Shown: positions 1 to 5,792, counted from the first letter of the stretch. The stretch is DNA of 6,587 nt from Ancylobacter novellus (GCA_003241485.1 QFQD01000122.1:1-6587); one strand, 5' to 3'. Numbers and translations: made by a program. Notes: generated by a model from the sequence alone, not told the origin.

Positions 1-187
1 CTAACCGATAGACGAAGGGCGCGCAGGCGGGGTCCTTATAGGGGCGAGTCTGCCGATAGACAAGCCATGCCGAGCCCCGTCGTCCACAGGCTCGATATCG
101 TTCTTTGCGGGCGCGTTGGCCGACCATGCCGGTCCGGCACCGCACGCGGCGCCGGACGTCTGGTGCAAACGTGTTCGAGGTTGGCTC
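1..187. other. Left edge, no convincing gene
   Basis: This stretch lies downstream of the glyoxalase stop codon. I see no recognisable gene. On the minus strand an ATG at 127-125 opens a frame that stays open to the window edge, ending in a stretch that includes AWLVYRQTRPYKDPA. It is too short to judge and has no clear ribosome binding site. A hairpin with arms GTCCGGC (132-138) and GCCGGAC (151-157) lies about 30 nt past the glyoxalase stop. It could end that transcript, but it has no T-tract on the minus strand. Confidence 0.5.
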
Positions 188-610
188 TCACCACTTGCCG
201 GTGTTCGGCATGGAGGTCCAGGGCTCCTGCGGCGGCAGGGCACCGCCTTTCTGCAGCAGCTCGATCGAGATGTTGTCGGGCGAACGGATAAAGGCCATGT
301 AGCCGTCGCGCGGCGGGCGGTTGATGGTCACGCCAGCCTGCTGCAGCGCATGGCAGGTGGCGTAGATGTCGTCGACTTCATAGGCGAGATGGCCGAAATT
401 GCGCCCTTCGCCATAGGCCTCCGGGTCCCAGTTATAGGTCAGCTCCAGCTCGGCGACGCCGGCCTGTCCGGGGGCGGCGAGGAAGACCAGCGTATAGCGG
501 CCCTGCGGGACCTCCTTGCGGCGTACTTCCTGCAGCCCCAGCTTGTTGACGTAGAAATCGAGCGAGGCATCGATGTCGGTGACGCGCACCATCGTGTGAA
601 GAAATTTCAT
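188..610 (-). CDS. gloA: Lactoylglutathione lyase (glyoxalase I)
   Basis: The product, 140 residues, should convert the hemithioacetal of methylglyoxal and glutathione into S-lactoylglutathione in the cytoplasm, the first step of methylglyoxal detoxification. It is a single vicinal-oxygen-chelate (VOC) domain of normal family length. All four metal ligands known from E. coli GloA can be matched: His5 (MKFLHTMVRV), Glu56 in ELTYNW, His74 in FGHLAYEVDD and Glu117 in the ISIELLQK motif. The length and the Ni/Co-type GloA pattern argue for glyoxalase I rather than a generic VOC protein. The ATG at 610 was chosen because His5 then sits at the family position and AGAGGG lies just upstream; the frame stays open to 664, but that extension looks non-coding. 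The gene diverges from the sirtuin gene across 71 bp. Confidence 0.93.
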   Translation of the reverse strand: MKFLHTMVRVTDIDASLDFYVNKLGLQEVRRKEVPQGRYTLVFLAAPGQAGVAELELTYNWDPEAYGEGRNFGHLAYEVDDIYATCHALQQAGVTINRPPRDGYMAFIRSPDNISIELLQKGGALPPQEPWTSMPNTGKW

Positions 611-630
611 TGAGCCCTCTGGAGCGTGCG

Positions 631-654
631 GCCCGGCCGCGACGCGCGGCGGGC
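631..654. promoter_or_regulatory. Hairpin in divergent gloA/sir2 gap
   Basis: An imperfect inverted repeat fills the middle of the 71-bp gap between the two divergent starts. GCCCG (631-635) pairs with CGGGC (650-654), and CCGCG (637-641) pairs with CGCGG (645-649), leaving one bulged G at 636 and a three-base loop. It would fold in either transcript or could serve as a protein-binding dyad. No clear -35/-10 pair is visible in the gap. The structure is seen directly; any role is inference, and GC-rich DNA makes such dyads fairly common. Confidence 0.35.
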
Positions 655-681
655 TGGGTGGCAAGACAGTGAGCGCAACAT

Positions 682-1479
682 ATGACGGCGGGCGACGACA
701 TCAAGGCGGCGTGTGAAGAACTGGCGGCGATCCTTGCCCGCATGCGCCGGGGCGTCGCCTTCACCGGGGCGGGCATTTCCACCGAGTGCGGCATTCCTGA
801 TTTCCGCTCGCCCGGCGGATTGTGGACGCGCAACAGGCCGATCGACTTTGCCGCCTTCCTGTCGGACCGCGCCCTGCGTGACGAGGCGTGGCGCCGGCGC
901 TTCGCCATGGAGGAGGCCTTTGCGGGCGCGCGGCCGGGCCGCGGCCATGCGGTGCTGGCGCGGCTGCTGGGGGAGGGGCGGCTCGCCGGTGTGGTGACGC
1001 AGAACATAGACGGCCTGCACCAGGCCTCGGGTGTGCCCGACGAATGTCTCGTCGAACTGCACGGCAACGCCACCTATGCCACCTGCCTCGAATGCGGCGA
1101 ACGCTATGATCTCGGCTGGGCACGCCAGCGTTTCGAGGCGGACGGGGGGAGGGCGCCCGACTGCCTTGATTGCGGCGGGCCGATCAAGACGGCAACGATC
1201 TCCTTCGGCCAGCCCATGCCGGCGGAGGCGATGGCGCGTGCCCGCGCACTCACCCAGTCCTGCGATGTTTTCCTCGCGCTCGGCTCCTCGCTCGTTGTCT
1301 GGCCGGCGGCCGGATTTCCGGTCGAGGCCAAGCGGAAGGGGGCGACGCTGGTGATTATCAATCGGGGGCCGACCGATATGGATGCGATCGCCGACCTGGT
1401 CATCCATGCCGATATTGGCGACGTCCTCGCAGAGGCCGCGGCATTGGCCGAAAATACGGCGGACGGGTCGCGATCTTAA
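682..1479 (+). CDS. Sir2-family NAD-dependent protein deacylase
   Basis: The product, 265 residues, is a full-length bacterial sirtuin, which removes acetyl or other acyl groups from lysines using NAD+ and yields nicotinamide and O-acyl-ADP-ribose. Motifs appear in order: GAGIST (29-34) and GIPDFRS (37-43) for NAD binding, TQNIDGLH (106-113), the catalytic His127 in ELHGNA, a zinc site with Cys135, Cys138, Cys161 and Cys164 in two CxxC pairs, and GSSL (201-204). The Tyr-x-x-Arg pair that marks desuccinylases such as SIRT5 and E. coli CobB is not clearly present; the nearest match is Trp70-Arg-Arg-Arg73, so acyl preference cannot be read. The ATG at 682 gives a normal N-terminus but has only a weak upstream GTGAG. 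It is divergent from gloA and followed 141 bp later by the cold-shock gene. Confidence 0.93.
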   Translation: MTAGDDIKAACEELAAILARMRRGVAFTGAGISTECGIPDFRSPGGLWTRNRPIDFAAFLSDRALRDEAWRRRFAMEEAFAGARPGRGHAVLARLLGEGRLAGVVTQNIDGLHQASGVPDECLVELHGNATYATCLECGERYDLGWARQRFEADGGRAPDCLDCGGPIKTATISFGQPMPAEAMARARALTQSCDVFLALGSSLVVWPAAGFPVEAKRKGATLVIINRGPTDMDAIADLVIHADIGDVLAEAAALAENTADGSRS

Positions 1480-1537
1480 TGAAATTGCAACCGTTCCAGT
1501 ATGCGCCGCGAATCAATTTGGGTGTTTTCGTGGCGGC

Positions 1538-1560
1538 ATCGGGTGCTATGCTCACCCGGT
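1538..1560 (+). promoter_or_regulatory. Hairpin with -10-like loop before cold-shock gene
   Basis: ATCGGGTG (1538-1545) can pair with CACCCGGT (1553-1560), eight base pairs including one G-T, around the seven-base loop CTATGCT. The same bases contain TGCTATGCT, which resembles an extended -10 element, though the matching -35 region is poor. It lies about 60 bp before the ATG at 1621. It could be part of the cold-shock gene's promoter or leader, or a weak terminator of the sirtuin transcript. No T-tract follows. Confidence 0.3.
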
Positions 1561-1620
1561 GCAGAATCATGAAACGCCGGCTGGCAGGGGTCGCGTGGCG
1601 TTCGCGGAGGTGGGTAGCCG

Positions 1621-2226
1621 ATGGTGTCCGACGGTGCTCTGCCACGATACGGCTTGCTGGAATCGGGTTCGCTTGGCGCCGACGCCGAGGAAACGGTGGG
1701 CAAGGCGGAAACCGGTGTTGTCCAGATCGCCGGCACCATCAAATGGTTCGACGTCTCCAAAGGCTACGGCTTCGTCATTCCTGACGAGGGTGGCGGTGAT
1801 GTGCTGCTCCACGTCACCTGCCTGCGCCGGGGCGGCTTCACCACCGCGCAGGAAGGCGCGCGCGTGGTGTGCGAGGTGGTCGCCCGCGAACGCGGCTATC
1901 AGGCATTGCGCGTCATCAGCATGGACGAATCGACGGCGCTGCATCATTCGCAACTGCCGCAGGCGCGTACCCATGTCTCGGTGCAGCCGGTCGGTGGTTT
2001 CGAGCGTGCCTGGGTGAAGTGGTTCAACCGGCTGCGCGGTTTCGGCTTCCTGTCGCGCGGCGAGGGAACCGAGGACATCTTCGTCCATATGGAGACGCTG
2101 CGACGGCACGGCTTGACCGAGCTTCGGCCCGGACAGATGGTAATGGTCCGCTTCGGGCCGGGCCCCAAAGGGCTGATGGCCGCCGAAGTCCGGCCGGATG
2201 GGGCTTCGACGCCGTCGTCGCATTAG
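1621..2226 (+). CDS. Double cold-shock-domain protein
   Basis: The product, 201 residues, carries two CspA-type cold-shock domains, which bind single-stranded nucleic acid and typically act as RNA chaperones in the cytoplasm. Domain 1 (about 38-101) has GTIKWFD, the RNP1 motif KGYGFV (48-52 region) and an RNP2-like DVLLH (60-64). Domain 2 (about 129-192) has VKWFN, RGFGFL (139-144) and DIFVHM (152-157). In domain 1 the usual phenylalanine of RNP2 (VFVH) is leucine, so the two halves probably bind differently. A 35-residue acidic N-terminus and a linker near 102-128 flank them. Such two-domain proteins of about 200 residues are common in rhizobia and relatives, unlike the 70-residue single-domain Csp proteins. 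GGAGGTGG at 1606-1613 is a strong ribosome binding site for the ATG at 1621. The DUF192 gene follows on the same strand. Confidence 0.93.
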   Translation: MVSDGALPRYGLLESGSLGADAEETVGKAETGVVQIAGTIKWFDVSKGYGFVIPDEGGGDVLLHVTCLRRGGFTTAQEGARVVCEVVARERGYQALRVISMDESTALHHSQLPQARTHVSVQPVGGFERAWVKWFNRLRGFGFLSRGEGTEDIFVHMETLRRHGLTELRPGQMVMVRFGPGPKGLMAAEVRPDGASTPSSH

Positions 2227-2272
2227 GTCCACCCCATCGTTTCGAGGGAAGGCGCCGCGCGCCGTGTATTGT

Positions 2273-2773
2273 ATGAGTCTGGCACGTTCGTCCTCCCGGA
2301 TGCGCGCAGGGTTTCCCGCGTGTTTTCGCGCCCTTGGCGCCGCTCTCCTTCTGCTGGCCGGCCTCATCGCCGCCCCTCGCGCCGAGGCTGCGAGCTTCGA
2401 GAAGCTCACCATCGAGACGAAAAATGGCCCGGTCGACTTCAACATCGAGCTGGCGATGACGCCTGCCGAGCGCGCCAAGGGGCTGATGTACCGAACCGAG
2501 CTGACGCCGACGAGCGGCATGCTGTTCGATTTCGGCGTGGACCAGCCCGTCTATATGTGGATGAAGAACACCTACATCCCGCTCGACATGGTGTTCATCC
2601 GCGCGGATGGGCGCATCGCCCGCATCGCCGAGAACACGACGCCGCTCTCCACGGCGACGATCGAGTCCGGCGGGCCGGTGCGCGCGGTGCTGGAACTGGC
2701 GGGAGGAACGGCGCGCGCGCGCGGCATCGTTGCGGGCGACAAGGTGACCCATCGCCTGTTCGTGCCGAGATAG
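2273..2773 (+). CDS. DUF192 family secreted protein
   Basis: The product, 166 residues from this start, belongs to the DUF192 family of small proteins, whose function is not established. An N-terminal signal peptide is clear: arginines, a hydrophobic core LGAALLLLAGLIAA (21-34), then a likely cleavage after RAEAA (about residue 40), so the mature protein is periplasmic. The DUF192 core is complete: ERAKGLMYR (66-74), GMLFDF (82-87) and the hallmark WMKNTYIPLDMVFI (96-109), followed by GRIARI. The start is uncertain. GAGGGAAGG at 2244-2252 is far from the ATG at 2273 but well spaced for an in-frame GTG at 2264; an ATG at 2300 also lies before the signal peptide. It begins 46 bp after the cold-shock gene, so the two may be cotranscribed. 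Confidence 0.9.
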   Translation: MSLARSSSRMRAGFPACFRALGAALLLLAGLIAAPRAEAASFEKLTIETKNGPVDFNIELAMTPAERAKGLMYRTELTPTSGMLFDFGVDQPVYMWMKNTYIPLDMVFIRADGRIARIAENTTPLSTATIESGGPVRAVLELAGGTARARGIVAGDKVTHRLFVPR

Positions 2774-2803
2774 CCCGCGCGTCAGCCCACCGCTTGACGC
2801 GGG
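2774..2803 (+). terminator. Stem-loop after DUF192 stop, candidate terminator
   Basis: CCCGCGCGTCA (2774-2784) pairs with TGACGCGGG (2795-2803), nine base pairs with a two-base bulge and a ten-base loop. It starts right after the TAG stop of the DUF192 gene and lies ahead of tRNA-Pro. No T-run follows, so it may be a weak terminator or only an RNA-stabilising end. Confidence 0.4.
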
Positions 2804-2822
2804 AAGCCGTGGATGCGATGCC
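2794..2822 (+). promoter_or_regulatory. Possible promoter for tRNA-Pro
   Basis: TTGACG at 2794-2799 matches five of six bases of the sigma-70 -35 consensus. With a 17-base spacer the -10 position reads GATGCC (2817-2822), which is poor. Transcription would start near 2829, about 28 nt before the tRNA. The -35 overlaps the 3' arm of the stem-loop that follows the DUF192 gene. The weak -10 keeps confidence low. Confidence 0.3.
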
Positions 2823-2857
2823 CCTGCGAAGGTGCGCATCGGCGCGCCGCCGAGTGA

Positions 2858-2934
2858 CGGGGCATAGCGCAGTCCGGTAGCGCGGGAGTTTTGGGAACTT
2901 CAGGTCGCAGGTTCGAATCCTGCTGCCCCGACCA
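2858..2934 (+). tRNA. tRNA-Pro (anticodon TGG)
   Basis: The sequence folds as a complete 77-nt cloverleaf. The acceptor stem is CGGGGCA/TGCCCCG, with C1-G72 and discriminator A73 as expected for bacterial proline tRNA. The D arm is GCGC/GCGC, the anticodon stem GGAGT/ACTTC (one G-T pair) around the loop TTTGGGA with anticodon TGG at 2892-2894, and the T arm GCAGG/CCTGC with TTCGAAT. CCA is encoded (2932-2934). It reads CCA and, with a modified wobble base, other proline codons. The NDUFS4-like gene begins 44 bp downstream. Confidence 0.97.
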
Positions 2935-2978
2935 ATCGGAAATGCAAGGCTCGGCCAGAGGGCGAGGGAGCGAGTTTT

Positions 2979-3284
2979 ATGGTTGCGCGGATCTACAAGC
3001 CGACCCGTAACGCCATGCAGTCGGGCACGGCGAAGACCAAGCTCTGGGTGCTGGACTACGAGCCCGAGCAGCCGCGGCTGGTCGAGCCGCTCATGGGCTA
3101 CACCAGCTCCGCGGACATGAAGAGCCAGCTTCGCCTTCGCTTCGAATCGAAGGAAGAGGCGATCGCCTATGCCGAGCGCCACGGCATCGCCTATCAGGTG
3201 CAGGAGCCGAAGGAGCCGGTGCGTCGCCGCATCGCCTATTCCGACAATTTCAGCTTCCGCCGCGTGGGGCAGTGGACGCACTGA
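2979..3284 (+). CDS. NDUFS4-like complex I accessory subunit
   Basis: The product, 101 residues, matches the ETC complex I subunit conserved region family, the alphaproteobacterial relatives of the mitochondrial 18-kDa subunit NDUFS4 (AQDQ). These proteins bind the peripheral arm of NADH:ubiquinone oxidoreductase on the cytoplasmic side and support its assembly or stability. Visible family features are MVARIYKPTRNAMQSG at the N-terminus, KLWVLDYEPEQPR (21-33), PLMGYTSSADM (37-47), a β-strand plus helix LRLRFESKEEAIAYAERHG (51-69) and the C-terminal DNFSFRR...WTH. Length is typical for the bacterial form. GAGGGAG shortly before the ATG is a fair ribosome binding site. It sits between tRNA-Pro (44 bp before) and tRNA-Arg (25 bp after), far from any nuo operon in this window. 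Confidence 0.92.
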   Translation: MVARIYKPTRNAMQSGTAKTKLWVLDYEPEQPRLVEPLMGYTSSADMKSQLRLRFESKEEAIAYAERHGIAYQVQEPKEPVRRRIAYSDNFSFRRVGQWTH

Positions 3285-3309
3285 TACGCGGCTCGCGCCG
3301 GACAGAAAA

Positions 3310-3386
3310 GGCCGCGTAGCTCAGCTGGATAGAGCAGCCGCCTTCTAAGCGGCAGGTCGCTGGTTCGAGCCCAGCCGCGGTCGCCA
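3310..3386 (+). tRNA. tRNA-Arg (anticodon TCT)
   Basis: A complete 77-nt cloverleaf: acceptor GGCCGCG/CGCGGTC with one G-T pair and discriminator G, D arm GCTC/GAGC, anticodon stem GCCGC/GCGGC with loop CTTCTAA and anticodon TCT at 3344-3346, and T arm GCTGG/CCAGC with TTCGAGC. CCA is encoded (3384-3386). It reads the rare arginine codons AGA and AGG. Only 25 bp separate it from the end of the NDUFS4-like gene, too little for an independent promoter outside that gene, so it is probably cotranscribed with it or driven from within it. Arginine tRNAs are frequent integration targets for mobile elements. Confidence 0.97.
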
Positions 3387-3406
3387 GAAAACTGTCGATA
3401 AATCAA

Positions 3407-3446
3407 CCGCTTCCCGAGACCTTCATCGCATCTCGCTGAGGGGCGG
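3407..3446 (+). terminator. Imperfect stem-loop after tRNA-Arg
   Basis: CCGCTTC (3407-3413) can pair with GGGGCGG (3440-3446), using two G-T pairs, enclosing a second stem CGAGA (3415-3419) with TCTCG (3431-3435). It starts 20 nt after the tRNA 3' end and could be a transcript end or processing structure. There is no T-tract. The bottom of the stem also carries one copy of the TTCCCGAG repeat. Confidence 0.25.
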
Positions 3447-3508
3447 AACGAGCTCAGACAGGCTTGATATCTGCCATTCGGGACAAATAGTCCCGAGTGT
3501 TTCCCGAG
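3411..3508 (+). repeat. TCCCGAG repeats and perfect hairpin upstream of SRAP gene
   Basis: TTCCCGAG occurs at 3411-3418 and 3501-3508, and GTCCCGAG at 3490-3497. The last two are in tandem, 11 bp apart. The middle copy is also the 3' arm of a perfect seven-base-pair hairpin, TCGGGAC (3478-3484) with GTCCCGA (3490-3496) around AAATA. The cluster lies 10 to 40 bp before the ATG of the SRAP gene and downstream of tRNA-Arg. It could be an operator for a repressor or arm-type sites of a former integrase attachment region. Neither role is shown. Confidence 0.4.
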
Positions 3509-3518
3509 TTGGGTCGAG

Positions 3519-4208
3519 ATGTGCAACCTGTACAGCCACCGGTCGAACCTGCGGGCGATTGCCGATCTCGTGGGTGCGCTGGATAATCACGCGGGCAACC
3601 TGCCGCCGCAGCCCGGCATCTTCCCGGATTATCCCGCCCCCATCGTCCGCATGGGCGCCGACGGTGCACGCGAACTCGCCATGGCGCGCTGGGGCATGCC
3701 ATCGCCTGCGTTCGTGCTGAAGGACAGCCGCCGCGATCCTGGCGTCACCAACATACGCAATCTCGATTCAGCGCATTGGCGCCGCTGGCTGGGGCCGGCG
3801 CATCGCTGCCTGGTGCCGTTCACCAGTTTCTCCGAGAACGCGCCCGTCACCCACGAGACAACGTGGTTTGCCCTCGACGAGAGCCGACCGCTCGCCTTCT
3901 TCGCCGGCCTGTGGACCAGCTGGACCAGCGTGCGCAAGGTGGAGGAGGGCGAGGTCACAGCTGACCTGTTCGGTTTCCTCACCACGGCGCCCAATGCTGT
4001 GGTTATGCCAATCCACCCCAAAGCAATGCCGGTCATTCTGACCAGCGCGGAGGAGCGCGAGGTATGGCTGCGCGCGCCGTGGGAAGAGGCGAGGGCGCTC
4101 CAGCGCCCGCTCCCCGATGATGCGTTGAAGATCGTGGCGCGCGGATCGAAGGAAGATCCACCGCCTCCGCCGGAGATTGATCTGTTCAGCTATGACCTTC
4201 GCGCATAG
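3519..4208 (+). CDS. SRAP family protein (YedK/HMCES-like)
   Basis: The product, 229 residues, belongs to the SOS response-associated peptidase (SRAP) family. E. coli YedK and human HMCES form a covalent, protective thiazolidine link between Cys2 and abasic sites in single-stranded DNA. Cys2 is present (MCNLYS), and exposing it needs exactly this start, so the ATG at 3519 is firm although the ribosome binding site is weak. Other expected active-site residues are in place: Asn78 in TNIRN, Glu106 in CLVPFTSFSEN and His166 in IHPKAMPVIL, plus ARWGMP (56-61). This is a divergent branch: the classic MCGR start, NAR(A/S)E motif and GFYEW motif read MCNLYS, NIRNLD and SFSEN. Length is normal. I find no good alphaproteobacterial SOS box upstream. 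The gene stands alone between tRNA-Arg and the broken CoA-transferase gene. Confidence 0.92.
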   Translation: MCNLYSHRSNLRAIADLVGALDNHAGNLPPQPGIFPDYPAPIVRMGADGARELAMARWGMPSPAFVLKDSRRDPGVTNIRNLDSAHWRRWLGPAHRCLVPFTSFSENAPVTHETTWFALDESRPLAFFAGLWTSWTSVRKVEEGEVTADLFGFLTTAPNAVVMPIHPKAMPVILTSAEEREVWLRAPWEEARALQRPLPDDALKIVARGSKEDPPPPPEIDLFSYDLRA

Positions 4209-4293
4209 CGAAGGGCGCTCCGCACCAAAGTCGAATCGCTTCCGCGGCAGCGGACCGCTATGCGGGCGGGAATTCGCGAACAGTAGGTCGCCC

Positions 4294-5792
4294 ATGCACA
4301 GCGAACGCATTCGTCACGCCGCCTTGCTCGACAGGATCATGAGCGCCGAAGCGGCGGCATCTCTCATCCGCGACGGCATGACAGTGGGTATGAGCGGCTT
4401 CACCCGCGCCGGCGAGGCCAAGGCGGTGCCGATGGCGCTGGCCGCGCGCGCGAAGACCGAGCCCCTGAAGATCACCCTGATCACCGGCGCCTCGCTCGGC
4501 AACGATCTCGACAAGCAGCTGGCGGAAGCCCACGTGCTGGCGCGGCGCCTTCCGTTCCAATCCGATCCCGCCTTGCGCAAGGCGATCAATGCGGGGGAGG
4601 TGATGTTCATCGACCAGCACCTGTCGGAAACGGTCGAGCAACTGCGCACCCGCCAGCTCGGTCCCGTCGACGTGGCCGTCATCGAGGCAGTCGCGATCAC
4701 CGAGCAGGGCGGTTCGCCATATTGGCGGAGAAGGTCATCATCGAGATCAACACCTCGCAGCCGCTCCTGCTGGAAGGGCTGCACGACATCTACATCCCGA
4801 CGCGCCGCCCGGTGCGCCATCCCATTCCTATCGTGGCGCCGGAGAACCGGGTCGGTCTGCCCTTCATCCCGATCGATCCGGAGAAGATCGCCGCCATTGT
4901 GGTGACCTCCAAGCTCGATTCGTCGGCGAATGTGCTCCCGCCCGACGCGGAGACCCGCGCCATTGCCGGTCACCTCATCGAACTGCTGCAACATGAGGTG
5001 ACGCTCGGCAGGCTGACGACGACGCTGCAGCCACTGCAGGCTGGCATCGGCACCATCGCCAATGCGGTGATGCATGGGCTGATTGACAGCCCGTTCCACA
5101 ACCTCACCATGTATTCCGAGGTGCTGCAGGACAGTACCTTCGACCTGTTCGATGCCGGCAAGCTCGACTTCGCCTCGGGCTCGTCGATCACGCTGTCTCA
5201 TGCGAAGTACCAGGCCGTGCTTCCGGAGCTTGCCCGCTACAAGCAGCGGCTGGTGCTGCGTCCCCAGGAGATCAGCAACCACCCCGAGGTCATCCGCCGC
5301 CTCGGTGTCATCGCTATCAACACGGCGCTGGAGTTCGACATTTACGGCAATGTGAACTCGACCCATATCGGTGGCACGCAGATGATGAACGGCATCGGCG
5401 GCTCGGGTGATTTTGCCCGCAACGGCTATCTGTCGATTTTCGTCACCAAGTCGACCGCCAAGGGCGGCGCCATTTCCAGCCTCGTGCCGATGGTCAGCCA
5501 TGTCGACCACACCGAGCACGACGTCGACATCGTCATCACCGAGCGCGGGCTGGCCGATTTGCGTGGCCTGGCGCCGCGCGAGAGGGCCCGCCTCATCATC
5601 GCCAATTGCGCCCATCCGGCCTATCGCGACGCGTTGACTGACTATTTCGACCGCGCGCTGGCGCGTGGCGGTCATACCCCGCACCTCATCGAGGAAGCCC
5701 TCTCCTGGCACGCGGCACTGCGCGAGCACGGGACGATGCAGTCGGCGACCGGTGTGCTTGCGCGGGGCGCCGGCGATCAGGGCTTGAGATAG
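4294..5792 (+). pseudogene. Acetyl-CoA hydrolase/CoA-transferase, disrupted by internal deletion
   Basis: The gene resembles succinyl-CoA:acetate CoA-transferases and acetyl-CoA hydrolases (AarC/Cat1/Ach1 family), which move CoA between acyl-CoA and acetate. The first part (4294 to about 4712, some 139 residues from MHSERIRHAALLDRIM) carries SGFTRAG and LITGASLG and ends at AITEQGG. The second part (from 4713, two frames on) starts at FAILAEKVIIEIN. It contains the catalytic glutamate in MYSEVLQD (GAG at 5118-5120), the CoA-site motif NGIGGSGDFARN and GLADLRGL, and ends at 5792. Intact relatives have about 12 residues (IVPTTSVGNS-like) between these blocks, so about 37 nt are missing; restoring them gives 511 codons, a normal length. 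Read from 4294, the first frame runs into missense and stops at 4905. A TTG at 4722 could start the second part but would lack the N-terminal domain. The family call is firm; a lesion in the organism versus an assembly error cannot be separated here. Confidence 0.88.

Noticed and set aside
607..1407. Minus-strand 266-codon frame opposite the sirtuin gene
   Set aside because: Shadow of the sirtuin coding sequence, whose plus-strand motifs are complete; low-complexity Arg/Ala/Gly translation.
1567..2520. Minus-strand 317-codon frame opposite the cold-shock and DUF192 genes
   Set aside because: Antisense to two genes with strong family motifs; no domain recognised.
2595..3281. Minus-strand 228-codon frame over tRNA-Pro and the NDUFS4-like gene, containing RGSRIRTCDLKFPKLPRY
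   Set aside because: It is antisense to tRNA-Pro and to a well-supported gene; the peptide is a known tRNA shadow.
3446..3460. Possible alphaproteobacterial SOS box upstream of the SRAP gene
   Set aside because: GAAC-N7-GACA matches only six of eight bases of GAAC-N7-GAAC, which is expected by chance often enough.
3236..3526. Minus-strand 96-codon frame over tRNA-Arg, containing RGWARTSDLPLRRRLLYP
   Set aside because: This peptide is the antisense translation of an arginine tRNA gene, a familiar false protein in databases.
3310..4208. SRAP gene as cargo of a mobile island inserted at tRNA-Arg
   Set aside because: No integrase, no duplicated tRNA end and no base-composition break are visible; only the repeat cluster hints at it, so it is kept as a finding and not called as a mobile element.
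4314..5729. Minus-strand open frame of 471 codons opposite the CoA-transferase gene
   Set aside because: Long antisense frames are common opposite GC-rich genes. The plus strand has clear family motifs, and the antisense translation shows no recognisable domain.
4713..5792. Second CoA-transferase fragment as an independent gene starting at TTG 4722
   Set aside because: It would lack the N-terminal CoA-transferase domain and has no ribosome binding site suited to a new start; a broken gene explains it better.
4294..5792. Programmed ribosomal frameshift joining the two CoA-transferase frames
   Set aside because: There is no slippery heptamer at the junction, and about 12 conserved residues are absent, which frameshifting would not restore.
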